Shown here piece by piece: positions 8,543 through 17,211 of a stretch of 64,000 nucleotides of DNA. The position numbers and the translations under genes are program-made. This DNA comes from an uncultured Oscillospiraceae bacterium (GTDB lineage Bacteria > Bacillota > Clostridia > Oscillospirales > Acutalibacteraceae), in assembly GCA_902465155.1 (NCBI GenBank), contig CABQLY010000001.1, forward strand, positions 124,001 through 188,000, read 5' to 3'. The notes beneath the pieces were generated by a model. That model made no database searches and was not told the DNA's origin. It worked only from the letters and a program-made list of their open reading frames with translations. The number at the start of each line of letters is the position of its first letter. Position 1 is the first letter of the stretch.

Positions 8543-10021
8543 ATGAAAGAATTGTTTTCTTTCAAGCGTGTTACTGGCGTTGTAGCCTTAATGCTGGCAG
8601 TAGTAATGCTGTTCTCCGGCTGCGGCTCCAAAAACACGGCAAGCAACAATTCCAACCTGGGATCTGAAGATAATCAAGCGCAGATCACTTCCGGCGAGGA
8701 AAATCAAAGCAAGGTTGACGGCAGCAAGGATTCCGCAACCAACAACTCTAACAATTCCAACAAAAACAGCAGCAAAGCAAGTGGCACCAAAAAAACCACC
8801 TTTGCGTCCGACCCGTATTCCGAAATCTCCAGCAGCGTAAAATCTAAGGGCGTGCATGTTTTAATGTGGCGTAAGTACACCCCCTTAGAGCAAAAGCTGG
8901 TAGACGATTTCCAGAAAAAAACCGGCATGAAGGTTCGCACTACCCAAACCACCGAGAGCGAATATTCTACCAAGTTAATTTCGTTAATCGCCGGCGGCGA
9001 TTCTCCGGATGTAGTTTGCATGGGCTCTACCAACTTCCCGGGCCTGGCAACCAAATCGCTGCAAACCTTAAAGGCAGATGTTTTCCGTTTGGATGACAGC
9101 TGCTGGTACAAAGATTACATGAACGCCTACAAAACCAACGGCAAGTACTTTACCGTTGCTATGAAAGGCGCCTGGGCTGTTGAAGACTGTAACTATGTTA
9201 CCTACTATATGCCTAAGGTATTAAAAGCTGCCGGCGTTAGCGAGGATCCCTGGACGCTGTACAAAAAGGGCCAATGGAACTGGGAAAAGCAACGGGAGAT
9301 TGCACAAAAGGTTTCTAAAAAGAGCGGCTACATTGGTATTTCCTTCCAAGCTCAAGACCTTATGATGTACAGTGCCGGTGTAGACTTTGTATCTTACGAC
9401 GGCAACCAGTTTAAAAACGAGCTGGGCAACGCCAATGCAAATTCTTTACTTACCAGAGCTTGGCAGGCAACTGCCGCTTTAACCAAGGACGGCATTTCTG
9501 CCGGCTGGGCATTAAACAATGTGCAGCAGGGTAAGGTTGGCCTGTTTACCGCAATTGCTTACGGTATGTACAACGCCAACACCGACGCTTGGTTTACCAA
9601 CACCCCGCACACCTCGGCCGATATTAAAGCCGTACCGGTAGCCGGCCCCAAGGGCGGCACCGCCTACACCCCGCTTCGCCCCAAAACCTGGGGTACTGCC
9701 AAAAAGGCTAAGAACCCTGAAGGCGCTGCGTTCTTCCTGCGGTATTTCTTGGACATTAAAAACTGTGATATGAACGGTTCTTTCTACAACGAGCAGTTCC
9801 GTGAGGTTTACAACAAAATTACTGCCACCGGCGCCAAGAAAATTGTAATGCGCGGTCAAGGTATTGTAGACTATGTATCCTCCGGTACCTACAGCGGCAA
9901 AATTGTAAATGTGCTGTCTAACACCACCTCCGACCAGATCGCTTCTAAGCTGAACTCCTTAAAGGGTCAGGTTACTACCGGCATGAACCGTGCCAACAAA
10001 GAGCTGAAAAAGGTTAAATAA
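8543..10021 (+). CDS. Extracellular sugar-binding lipoprotein of an ABC importer
   Basis: Start at 8543 rather than an in-frame ATG at 8528, because GGAGG (8530-8534) lies 8 nt upstream. The 492-residue product has a lipoprotein signal with lipobox LFSGC (Cys27), a Ser/Asn/Lys-rich linker to about residue 85, and a family 1 solute-binding fold. Typical segments are EQKLVDDFQKKTGMKV and SLIAGGDSPDVVCMG. The binding protein delivers substrate to the permeases encoded upstream and is usually needed in excess, which fits its own promoter. The end of the protein (SDQIASKLNSLKGQVTTGMN) is a usual family C terminus. Ligand unknown. Confidence 0.9.
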   Translation: MKELFSFKRVTGVVALMLAVVMLFSGCGSKNTASNNSNLGSEDNQAQITSGEENQSKVDGSKDSATNNSNNSNKNSSKASGTKKTTFASDPYSEISSSVKSKGVHVLMWRKYTPLEQKLVDDFQKKTGMKVRTTQTTESEYSTKLISLIAGGDSPDVVCMGSTNFPGLATKSLQTLKADVFRLDDSCWYKDYMNAYKTNGKYFTVAMKGAWAVEDCNYVTYYMPKVLKAAGVSEDPWTLYKKGQWNWEKQREIAQKVSKKSGYIGISFQAQDLMMYSAGVDFVSYDGNQFKNELGNANANSLLTRAWQATAALTKDGISAGWALNNVQQGKVGLFTAIAYGMYNANTDAWFTNTPHTSADIKAVPVAGPKGGTAYTPLRPKTWGTAKKAKNPEGAAFFLRYFLDIKNCDMNGSFYNEQFREVYNKITATGAKKIVMRGQGIVDYVSSGTYSGKIVNVLSNTTSDQIASKLNSLKGQVTTGMNRANKELKKVK

Positions 10022-10057
10022 TTTGCCCTGCAAATAAATTAACAAAGGCTTAAAAAC

Positions 10058-10089
10058 AAGGGTTGCTCCGCCTTGGCGGGGCAGCCCTT
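10058..10089. terminator. Stem-loop after the solute-binding protein gene
   Basis: A 15-bp stem with two G-U pairs and a TT loop (arms 10058-10072 and 10075-10089). No T-run follows on the plus strand, so it may protect mRNA 3' ends or attenuate rather than terminate fully. The five T of its minus-strand side have no gene to serve. Confidence 0.45.
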
Positions 10090-10258
10090 AGCCCGGCAAA
10101 GGGCGGGGAATGGGCGTAAGGCCTTACGCTTTGCACCTTGCCGGCTAAAGCTGCTTTAAAATTATTAAAAGTAAATTTAAAAGTAAATAGGTTTTTTGTT
10201 AAATGGGAGAAAATGGGGTTTGCACCCCTAAAACGACTTGTTAAGGGAGATAACAACC

Positions 10259-13200
10259 GTGAAGAAAAAACTTTTAGCACTACTGCTGGCGGTTACTGTA
10301 ACCGTCAGCGCCGTTTCGGCTGTGCTGCCCGGGCTTTCGGCGGCAAGCAGCCCCAATTTGTTTGAAAACGGCGATTTTAAAAATGTTTCGGGTAATGTGC
10401 CAACGGGGTGGAAGGTTGGTACTGCCGCAGCGTACGATATTGCTGTTGGCACCGAAAAAACCCCAGACGGCCAAAACGCCATTACCTTTACCCACAAGGG
10501 TAACGATGGCAGCTCGGCCACTTTTAACAGCACCCAAAAAATTAAAGTAGAAAAAAACCATACCTACACCGTTAGCTTTTGGGCTAAGGTGAAGGATGTT
10601 AAGGGTTTAAAGTTCGGTATGTACGAGCCGGACTATATTGACCGCAACGGCAAAACGCAGCATAACGAGGTTATTGCCGAAGGGCATAACATTTACAGCT
10701 ACGATTACGACAATGGCAGCACCCGCGTTTGCCGCACCAATATTAAGCACGAATTTAAGTTCGACAGCACAACGGTTTTTAACGGCTCTAATGCTATGTT
10801 CAGCGTTAAGGGCAGCACCTGGCTGGTACTTACTAAAGATTACCCCTCGCAAACCAAACCCAACGAGTGGGTAAAGGTTACCCACACCTTTACAACCGAC
10901 GGGTTAGATTCCAGCGAGGCCGAGGTTTGCTACGGCTTTAGTATTCCGGCTCGCAACGCCACCGGCGGAAAAGAAATTTACGCCAAGGGCAGCACAGTAA
11001 CGCTGGGCGGCTTTGTGTTTGCCGCGCAGCAAATGGAAACCGATAGCTACGCCCCAACCAGCAACAATGTTGCGCTGGGCGGGTTTGAGCCGGCCAGCCT
11101 TAGCTTAAAAAATGGCGATACCGCCAAGTTTACCGCCGTTTCGGCAAACGGCAGCCGCTTTTTAGGCTGGTACAAGGGCGAGCAATTGGTAACCGAGGAG
11201 CCGGAGCTAACCTTTGTTTGGGATTCTTCGGTAAAAAATCCGGGCTACCAGGCCCGTTTTGAGCAGGGCAGCGAGGCCCCGCTTATTACCGACCCCAGCT
11301 TTGAAAACACCGAAAAGCTGAATAAAGTAATTGCCAACAGCACAACCGTTGCCAACCCGGCTAACGGGCAGTACTGGGTGGGCGATTCCAACCAATATTA
11401 CAGCACCTGGTGGAACGCCACCCTAACCAACGAAAAAGCGCACTGGGGCAGCCAGTCGGTTAAATTTTCGGCCCAGTACCAAACGGTGGGCTACCGCTTT
11501 ACCGGCCTGCAGCCCGGCCGCAACTATGTAGTTCAGTTTTACACCTGGCAGCCGCAAGACGCCGCCTGCTATTTAGAGTTTGCTAAAATTACCGCCGGCA
11601 GCACCGCGTTTTGGATTGATAAAGACCCAAGAGGCAGTGAAAGGGTGCAAAACCCCGCCGCCGTTATTTTGGCCGCCCTGCCCAAAACCGCAGGCACCGG
11701 CAGCTGGCAAAAGCACACCCTTACCTTTAAAAACGGCAGCGAGAACACCGCAACCCTTTGGTTAAAATACGCCGAAAAAGGCAATATGTATTTAGACGAC
11801 CTTTCTATTGAGGCCGAGGCCTTAAATTACCGGCCAACCTTTAACAGCGCCTTGGGCTCTGTTACCCCGGAAAACGGCGCTTCGCTGCGCCCGGGCGAGC
11901 AGGCTACCTTTACCGCAGCGCCCAACTTTGGCGTTCTGTTTGAGGGCTGGTACAGCGGCGACCAATTAATTACCAACAACACCGACCTAACCTTTACCTA
12001 CACCGGCGAAGCCCCGAATTACGAGGCCCGCTTTGTGTTGCCGCAGGGCACCCCATTTCAAGATTCGTTTGAAGACCTGCCGGCCGGAAATGTTGTTTCT
12101 AAAGGGTTTACCAACAATTATCCCGACCGCATTGTGCAGGATTCGGAATATGTTCTTGGCTGGCAAACGGTAACGGCGGTTAGCAAGCTAAAGCATTCCG
12201 GCAATATTGGGTTAGAGAATTATAACCGCTATTCCCAAACCGGCTACCGCATTACCGGGCTAGAGAAAAACACCGAGTACGCCTTAGGCTTTTGGGCCTA
12301 CACCGAGTCGGGCGGCAGCTTAGGCCTTTATGTTACCAAGCAAAGCGAAAACCTTTGGCTGGTTGATGGCGACCCCGCAAAAGCGGAATCGAAAAGAACC
12401 CGCAACAGCGCGGCTATTATGGCCAACAGCGTTGCTGGCGTGTCGCCCAAAACCTGGACCAAAGTAACCATTCGCGTAAATACCGGCAACGAAACCTCTG
12501 TTACCCTTTGGTGCAATTACAGCCCAGACGGCGGCGCCAACAACTCCCTTTACACCGACGAGCTTGCAGCCTACCAAAGCGCTTTGGTAAGCGTTAAAAG
12601 CGCGCTGGGCGGCTCGGCAGCGGCCAGCTTTACCGGCGAGGTTACTAAGGGCCAAAAGGTTTTGTTTAAAGCAACCCCGCTGTTGGGCAACACCTTTGCC
12701 GGCTGGTACGACGCTAACGGCAAGCTTGTTTCTACCAGCGCCGAATATGTGCATACCGCGAATAGCGATATTTCGCTAACCGCGCGCTTTACCGGCTTTA
12801 ATATGCCCGCGCAGGAGCTTTTTGCCGCGCAGGGTATGGACGGCAGCTTTGAAAACGGCTCAATCAACGGCGTTTATTTTGACGATCTGCAGGATCCGAG
12901 CAACTGGTGCAGCGCCAATGTTTCTAACCTGTACGCGCACTCCGGCACAAAGTCGTTAAAAATCTTTGCCGCCTGGCGCTATACCCACATTCCGCTAACC
13001 GGCTTAACCCCGGGTGCCGATTACTGCCTAACCTACTACATTCGTGCCGATAATAATTCTACCAATGTATCTATTACCGATCAAATTATTACCGACCCCG
13101 GCATTGTAAACGGCGCAACGGCCACCAATGTTTACGCCAAGAGCGCCCCCTTTGCCATTAACAGCGGTTGGAACAAGGTTACCATGTACTTTAACAGCGG

Positions 13201-14947
13201 TTCGGCCAGCGAGCTGCAGCTGTGGATGAAGTACCAGTCGGACGATACCAATGTAAGCTACTACATTGACGATATATTCCTGTACGAATATACCGCAAAC
13301 GAAACGCTGCAAAACGGCAATTTTGAAAAAGAGCTTACCAGCGGCAACACTACTGTTTTAGACCAATGGACCGGCACCGGTCAGGTGGCGGTAGAAAACG
13401 GCTCTAAGGCGTTAAAGCTGTTAGACGGCGCCAACGCCAACCAGCTGTTTAAAACCAAAGAAAGCACCGCTTACACCGTTACCTTTAAAGCAAAGGGCAA
13501 GCTGCTGGCCGGCGTAACCGATTGCCAAAACACCGCCGTTACCCGGCAAAACGCCATTGCTTCTACCGCGGCGGTAGAGGTTAATTCTACCGCAATGCAG
13601 CAATATTCCTTTACCTTTGCAACCAGTAATCAGCAGTGCGCCAACCTGGTGTTCAGCGCGCTGGGCGGCGACGCGGTAATTGACGATGTAACCGTAACCG
13701 AAAAAACGGGCATTGGCAATAACATTGAGGTAATTGATTTTGAAAACAGCCGCTACCAATTAGAACGCGACGATACGGCGCTTGGCTTCCAAATCTACAC
13801 CGGCACCGAGGGCGATAAAAATGTTCACAGCGGCCGCAGCTCGCTGTACTACCCGGCGGCGTTAAGTTCCTCTGCCAGCTACACCAATTCGTCGTTCCTA
13901 AGCTTGTACGCGGTAAAAGGCACCACCTACAAGGTTACCTTCTGGTACAAAATCACCGGTGGCCGTTCCGGCGGCTCGGTAACCATCTCGCCCGATTATA
14001 ACGGCGAGGCCGGCGCCTCTATTGGTTACGAGCAAACGGCCGACAGTACCGATTGGCAAAAGGTAAGCTTTGGCTTTAATGCCCCCGCCAACGGGCCTTA
14101 CAAATTTAAAATTGGCGGCCCGTTAGAGTCGGATGTTTATATTGACGATATTACCATTGAAATTGCGGCGCCTATGGTGCTGAATGAGAATGTAAACACC
14201 AGCTTTTGTGAGGAGCTTTACAACTATGTAGAAAATCCAAGTTTTGAAAGCGCTGCCACCAACAGCAATTGGGGCAGCCCCCTACCAAAAGGCTTTAGCA
14301 TTGTAAGCGGCAGCAACGCCCTAAAGGGCAGTCACTTTATGCGCCTGGCGGCCGGCAGCAGCCATACCTTTAAATTTACGGTAGAACCGGGCAAGGCTTA
14401 CACCTTTGGCATTAGCCTGCGCGGCAGCGCCGGTACAAAGGGCCAGGCTGCGCTTGCCTTAATGGGCTCGGGCGGTAACTACATTCACTTTTCTAACCTT
14501 GCCGGGCAAACGGCCTCGGTTATTCAGGCTAAAACCAATAACGAGTGGGTACGCAGCGGGTTTGAAATTACGCCGGACGCTACCGGCAACATTTACCTGC
14601 AGCTGAGCTGCTCGGCCGGCACCTTAGATGTTGAAAGCGTAATGCTGTTTGAAAGCACCTACGCCCTGCGTTACGACGCTAACGATTACACCGTTTACAA
14701 AAATTACGATTATAACAATTTAAAATCTGCAACCGCACTGTACAACGGCGGCTACGGCACGCAGCCTTACTTTAAGCTTAGTGATTCTGCCAGCCAGCTG
14801 GAAAAAACTTTGTGGGCCGCTTATGAGACCCCGCAAACAGGGGAGAGCCCGGTATTACCGGCAGTTTGCGTTCTTTCGGCCACGGTTGCATTTGCCGCAG
14901 CCTTGCTGCTGATCTTAAAAAGAAAGGGAGGTGCGGCAAATGACTAA
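10259..14947 (+). CDS. Giant wall-anchored surface protein with CBM-like and InlB-type repeat modules
   Basis: GTG start at 10259 with AAGGGAG 9 nt upstream; the product is about 1562 residues. A signal peptide (residues 1-30, ending LSAASS) leads into jelly-roll, CBM4/9-like modules that begin with phrases such as NLFENGDFKN, DPSFENTEKL, DSFEDLPAGN, GSFENGSING, LQNGNFEKEL, IDFENSRYQL and ENPSFESAAT. Three shorter bacterial repeat domains (about 267-336, 522-590, 770-845) share the FxGWY core. The C terminus has TPQTGES (near 1524), a hydrophobic helix and KRKGG, a non-LPXTG variant of a sortase anchor. No catalytic domain is seen, so I infer a glycan-binding scaffold at the cell wall. It overlaps the next gene by 8 bp, so the two are translationally coupled and probably work on the same polysaccharide. 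Confidence 0.78.
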   Translation: MKKKLLALLLAVTVTVSAVSAVLPGLSAASSPNLFENGDFKNVSGNVPTGWKVGTAAAYDIAVGTEKTPDGQNAITFTHKGNDGSSATFNSTQKIKVEKNHTYTVSFWAKVKDVKGLKFGMYEPDYIDRNGKTQHNEVIAEGHNIYSYDYDNGSTRVCRTNIKHEFKFDSTTVFNGSNAMFSVKGSTWLVLTKDYPSQTKPNEWVKVTHTFTTDGLDSSEAEVCYGFSIPARNATGGKEIYAKGSTVTLGGFVFAAQQMETDSYAPTSNNVALGGFEPASLSLKNGDTAKFTAVSANGSRFLGWYKGEQLVTEEPELTFVWDSSVKNPGYQARFEQGSEAPLITDPSFENTEKLNKVIANSTTVANPANGQYWVGDSNQYYSTWWNATLTNEKAHWGSQSVKFSAQYQTVGYRFTGLQPGRNYVVQFYTWQPQDAACYLEFAKITAGSTAFWIDKDPRGSERVQNPAAVILAALPKTAGTGSWQKHTLTFKNGSENTATLWLKYAEKGNMYLDDLSIEAEALNYRPTFNSALGSVTPENGASLRPGEQATFTAAPNFGVLFEGWYSGDQLITNNTDLTFTYTGEAPNYEARFVLPQGTPFQDSFEDLPAGNVVSKGFTNNYPDRIVQDSEYVLGWQTVTAVSKLKHSGNIGLENYNRYSQTGYRITGLEKNTEYALGFWAYTESGGSLGLYVTKQSENLWLVDGDPAKAESKRTRNSAAIMANSVAGVSPKTWTKVTIRVNTGNETSVTLWCNYSPDGGANNSLYTDELAAYQSALVSVKSALGGSAAASFTGEVTKGQKVLFKATPLLGNTFAGWYDANGKLVSTSAEYVHTANSDISLTARFTGFNMPAQELFAAQGMDGSFENGSINGVYFDDLQDPSNWCSANVSNLYAHSGTKSLKIFAAWRYTHIPLTGLTPGADYCLTYYIRADNNSTNVSITDQIITDPGIVNGATATNVYAKSAPFAINSGWNKVTMYFNSGSASELQLWMKYQSDDTNVSYYIDDIFLYEYTANETLQNGNFEKELTSGNTTVLDQWTGTGQVAVENGSKALKLLDGANANQLFKTKESTAYTVTFKAKGKLLAGVTDCQNTAVTRQNAIASTAAVEVNSTAMQQYSFTFATSNQQCANLVFSALGGDAVIDDVTVTEKTGIGNNIEVIDFENSRYQLERDDTALGFQIYTGTEGDKNVHSGRSSLYYPAALSSSASYTNSSFLSLYAVKGTTYKVTFWYKITGGRSGGSVTISPDYNGEAGASIGYEQTADSTDWQKVSFGFNAPANGPYKFKIGGPLESDVYIDDITIEIAAPMVLNENVNTSFCEELYNYVENPSFESAATNSNWGSPLPKGFSIVSGSNALKGSHFMRLAAGSSHTFKFTVEPGKAYTFGISLRGSAGTKGQAALALMGSGGNYIHFSNLAGQTASVIQAKTNNEWVRSGFEITPDATGNIYLQLSCSAGTLDVESVMLFESTYALRYDANDYTVYKNYDYNNLKSATALYNGGYGTQPYFKLSDSASQLEKTLWAAYETPQTGESPVLPAVCVLSATVAFAAALLLILKRKGGAAND

Positions 14948-16778
14948 GAACCAAAAGCTTACCAAGCTGTTGTGCCTGGTTTTAAGCCTGGTAATGGCCC
15001 TTTCCAGCCTTGCCGCATGTAAGGAAAGCAACACCGGTAAGAAAACCGTTAAAAAGAACAACTCCTCCAAATCTGCCGCCGCCAGCAGCGAAAGCGAAAG
15101 CTCGGTAGCCGATAACAGCTTTGAGGAGGACTCCAGTGAGCCGGAGGTGGTAGAGCCCGAGGTTGGCCCGGTAGACGAAACCGAGCGCCTAACCGACGCC
15201 GATTTTACCAAGCTGCGCGTTTACAACGGCAAAAAACCAATCTCTAACATTTATAAAGGCGTTTCGGGCACGGTTTACCACGCCTACGGCTTTATGAAGG
15301 ATGACCAAACCGGCCGTGTTTATAATAATAAAATGATGAACACGGAGCTGACCCGCCTGCAAAATTCCGGCATGCGCTACTGCCGTACCCGTTACAATTC
15401 TGCCTGGGTTTGGAACGCAAAAACCGGCGGCTACGACTTTGAAAATATGCCCCGTATTAATTATTTTTACGATTATTGCCGGGCGCTGCAAAGCCGAAAT
15501 ATTAATGTTGTAATGTCGGTTGGTTGGCACTTTCAGTCTGTTACCACCAACCGCAAAAAGGGCAGCATTAACGAGGTTGGCTATTTGTACGGCGACGGCG
15601 CCGAAAAATACGGCGAAACTGCCACCTGGGGCAAGTATGTTGCCAAAGAGTACCTGCAAACCGGCACCGGCAAAAAGTGGGAGAATGTTACCTCCCTAAC
15701 CTTTGCCGATGAAAATATTACCGAAGAGTTTAAGCGTTTAACAACGGTTTCGCTGCGGTTTGGCGAGTTTTTTGTGCAAACCCTAAAGGCCTTAAAGGCT
15801 AAGGGGATTCACAATGTTTCGCACCTGCTGTACTTTACCGAGCCGTCGTATTTCAGCGAAACCATGCCGCAAGGCTGGGAAGCTGATGAGTATTTGTTTG
15901 TATGCAAAACAATTAACAACATTTTGCGCGGCTCCGGCGTTGCCAACGGCATTAAGCACATGGGGCCAAACCAAGGCTCTATTCAGCACGGCAACGGCCT
16001 GTTGCGCTACATTGTAGAGCGCGACCCCGATTTGTTTGATGTTTATTCGGCACACTTTTACCCCAGCTCATCCGACGAAACGAACGATGTTTACTACGAT
16101 GTAATTGAGCCGGTGTTTGAATCCTATTCCAGCTCGTTAAAAGAGAAAAAGATTTGGGATACCAAAGAGTTTTGGGTAGATGAATTTTTCTGCCGTTCCG
16201 AAAAATCTGCTTTGGGCCAGGGCAGTGGCTGGGCCTCGCTGCAAACAGTAGTAGGCGGAATTATTGCCCAGCAAAAGGGTATTGATAATGTTTCGCTTTG
16301 GCAGATTTTTGACCAGCTTTGGACCGACCAAACCAACACCAGTGGCGAGTTTAACAACGGTATTCACGTTTGCGGAACCTGCCCCTCGCTGTTTGTTTCC
16401 AGTATTCCGCGCGCCTCTTACTACCCCATTAGCCTGTTTAGCCGCTACAACGGCTACAAAAACGGCACGGTTTACCAAACCAGCACCGGCACCGGCGAAA
16501 ATGTAATGGACCTTTACATTGGCGCCGTACAGCTGGAGGACGGCAACTGGACCATTACCGTTGTAAACGCCACGACCGACGATATGCCAATTAAAATTGA
16601 CCTTGAAAAGGTAATTGGCAAAACGCTTTACCGCCACTATGAGCAGGTAACTACAAGGGAGCCCACCACGGCGGCTCGTTTGGCCGACGCCGACCGCACC
16701 TTTGTTAATGTGCAGAATAAGCTGGTAGATATTGCACCCGCCGCCTCGGTAATTGTTTACACCTCGGTAAAAGGGTAA
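14940..16778 (+). CDS. Glycosidase-like lipoprotein (TIM-barrel, GH39/GH5-like)
   Basis: ATG at 14940 follows AAAGGGAGG by 8 nt and overlaps the previous stop. The 612-residue product has a lipobox SLAAC (Cys27), an acidic Ser-rich linker to about residue 75, then a barrel from about 95 to 500 and a beta-rich end. Conserved-looking elements suit clan A glycoside hydrolases: MRYCRTRYNSAW on an early strand, VVMSVGWHF, LYFTEPSY (Glu301, acid/base candidate), HFYPSS, and FWVDEFFC (Glu415, nucleophile candidate). The usual NEP is TEP here. The exact GH family is not settled. Membrane attachment and coupling to the wall-anchored binding protein suggest surface degradation of the same glycan. A strong hairpin with a T-rich tail follows, ending the operon. 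Confidence 0.68.
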   Translation: MTKNQKLTKLLCLVLSLVMALSSLAACKESNTGKKTVKKNNSSKSAAASSESESSVADNSFEEDSSEPEVVEPEVGPVDETERLTDADFTKLRVYNGKKPISNIYKGVSGTVYHAYGFMKDDQTGRVYNNKMMNTELTRLQNSGMRYCRTRYNSAWVWNAKTGGYDFENMPRINYFYDYCRALQSRNINVVMSVGWHFQSVTTNRKKGSINEVGYLYGDGAEKYGETATWGKYVAKEYLQTGTGKKWENVTSLTFADENITEEFKRLTTVSLRFGEFFVQTLKALKAKGIHNVSHLLYFTEPSYFSETMPQGWEADEYLFVCKTINNILRGSGVANGIKHMGPNQGSIQHGNGLLRYIVERDPDLFDVYSAHFYPSSSDETNDVYYDVIEPVFESYSSSLKEKKIWDTKEFWVDEFFCRSEKSALGQGSGWASLQTVVGGIIAQQKGIDNVSLWQIFDQLWTDQTNTSGEFNNGIHVCGTCPSLFVSSIPRASYYPISLFSRYNGYKNGTVYQTSTGTGENVMDLYIGAVQLEDGNWTITVVNATTDDMPIKIDLEKVIGKTLYRHYEQVTTREPTTAARLADADRTFVNVQNKLVDIAPAASVIVYTSVKG

Positions 16779-16899
16779 GCTCTTTGCGGTTAGGCTTTTA
16801 GAGTAAGCTAAAAAGGTTCAATTAAAAAGCGGCGGTAACGCCGCAAAAAGGTAAAGGGCGGCGGCTGTTTTGCAGCCCCGCCCGCAATAAAAACGGCGC

Positions 16900-16940
16900 A
16901 CCCGGCAGCCTAATTTTTAGGCCGCCGGGTGTTTTGCTTT
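16900..16940 (+). terminator. Rho-independent terminator of the carbohydrate operon
   Basis: Outer stem ACCCGGC (16900-16906) with GCCGGGT (16924-16930), inner stem GCCTAA with TTAGGC, then GTTTTGCTTT. The 433-bp gap 16779-17211 also holds smaller hairpins near 16828 and 16857 and the minus-strand terminator listed separately; I see no gene in it. Confidence 0.75.
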
Positions 16941-17043
16941 GCCCGTTTTAGGGGGCTTAGCTTGGCCGCGCTAAAACCAAAAACAGGGCCAAAGGGCTTA
17001 AAACTTTTTTGCGGCTGCAGGGGGGCGGTTCCTCGCTTTAAAT

Positions 17044-17079
17044 AAAAAAAGCCCGCCCTGCTTTTAAAGCAGGGCGGGC
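17044..17079 (-). terminator. Rho-independent terminator of the GH2 gene
   Basis: A nearly perfect palindrome at 17051-17079 (arms GCCCGCCCTGC and GCAGGGCGGGC around a TTTTAAA centre). On the minus strand it is followed by seven T. It lies 130 bp beyond the stop of the minus-strand GH2 gene and faces the plus-strand terminator. Confidence 0.85.
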
Positions 17080-17211
17080 GGCCTGTTTATTATTAGCGCT
17101 TTGCGGGCAAAGCGGCGGTTTAAAGGCCTGCGCTTTTGCACCGCACGGGTAATAGGCTGCGGGCAGTAGGTTCGGCCCGCAGTGCCACGGGGGGTAGGCG
17201 GCGCGCTGGGG

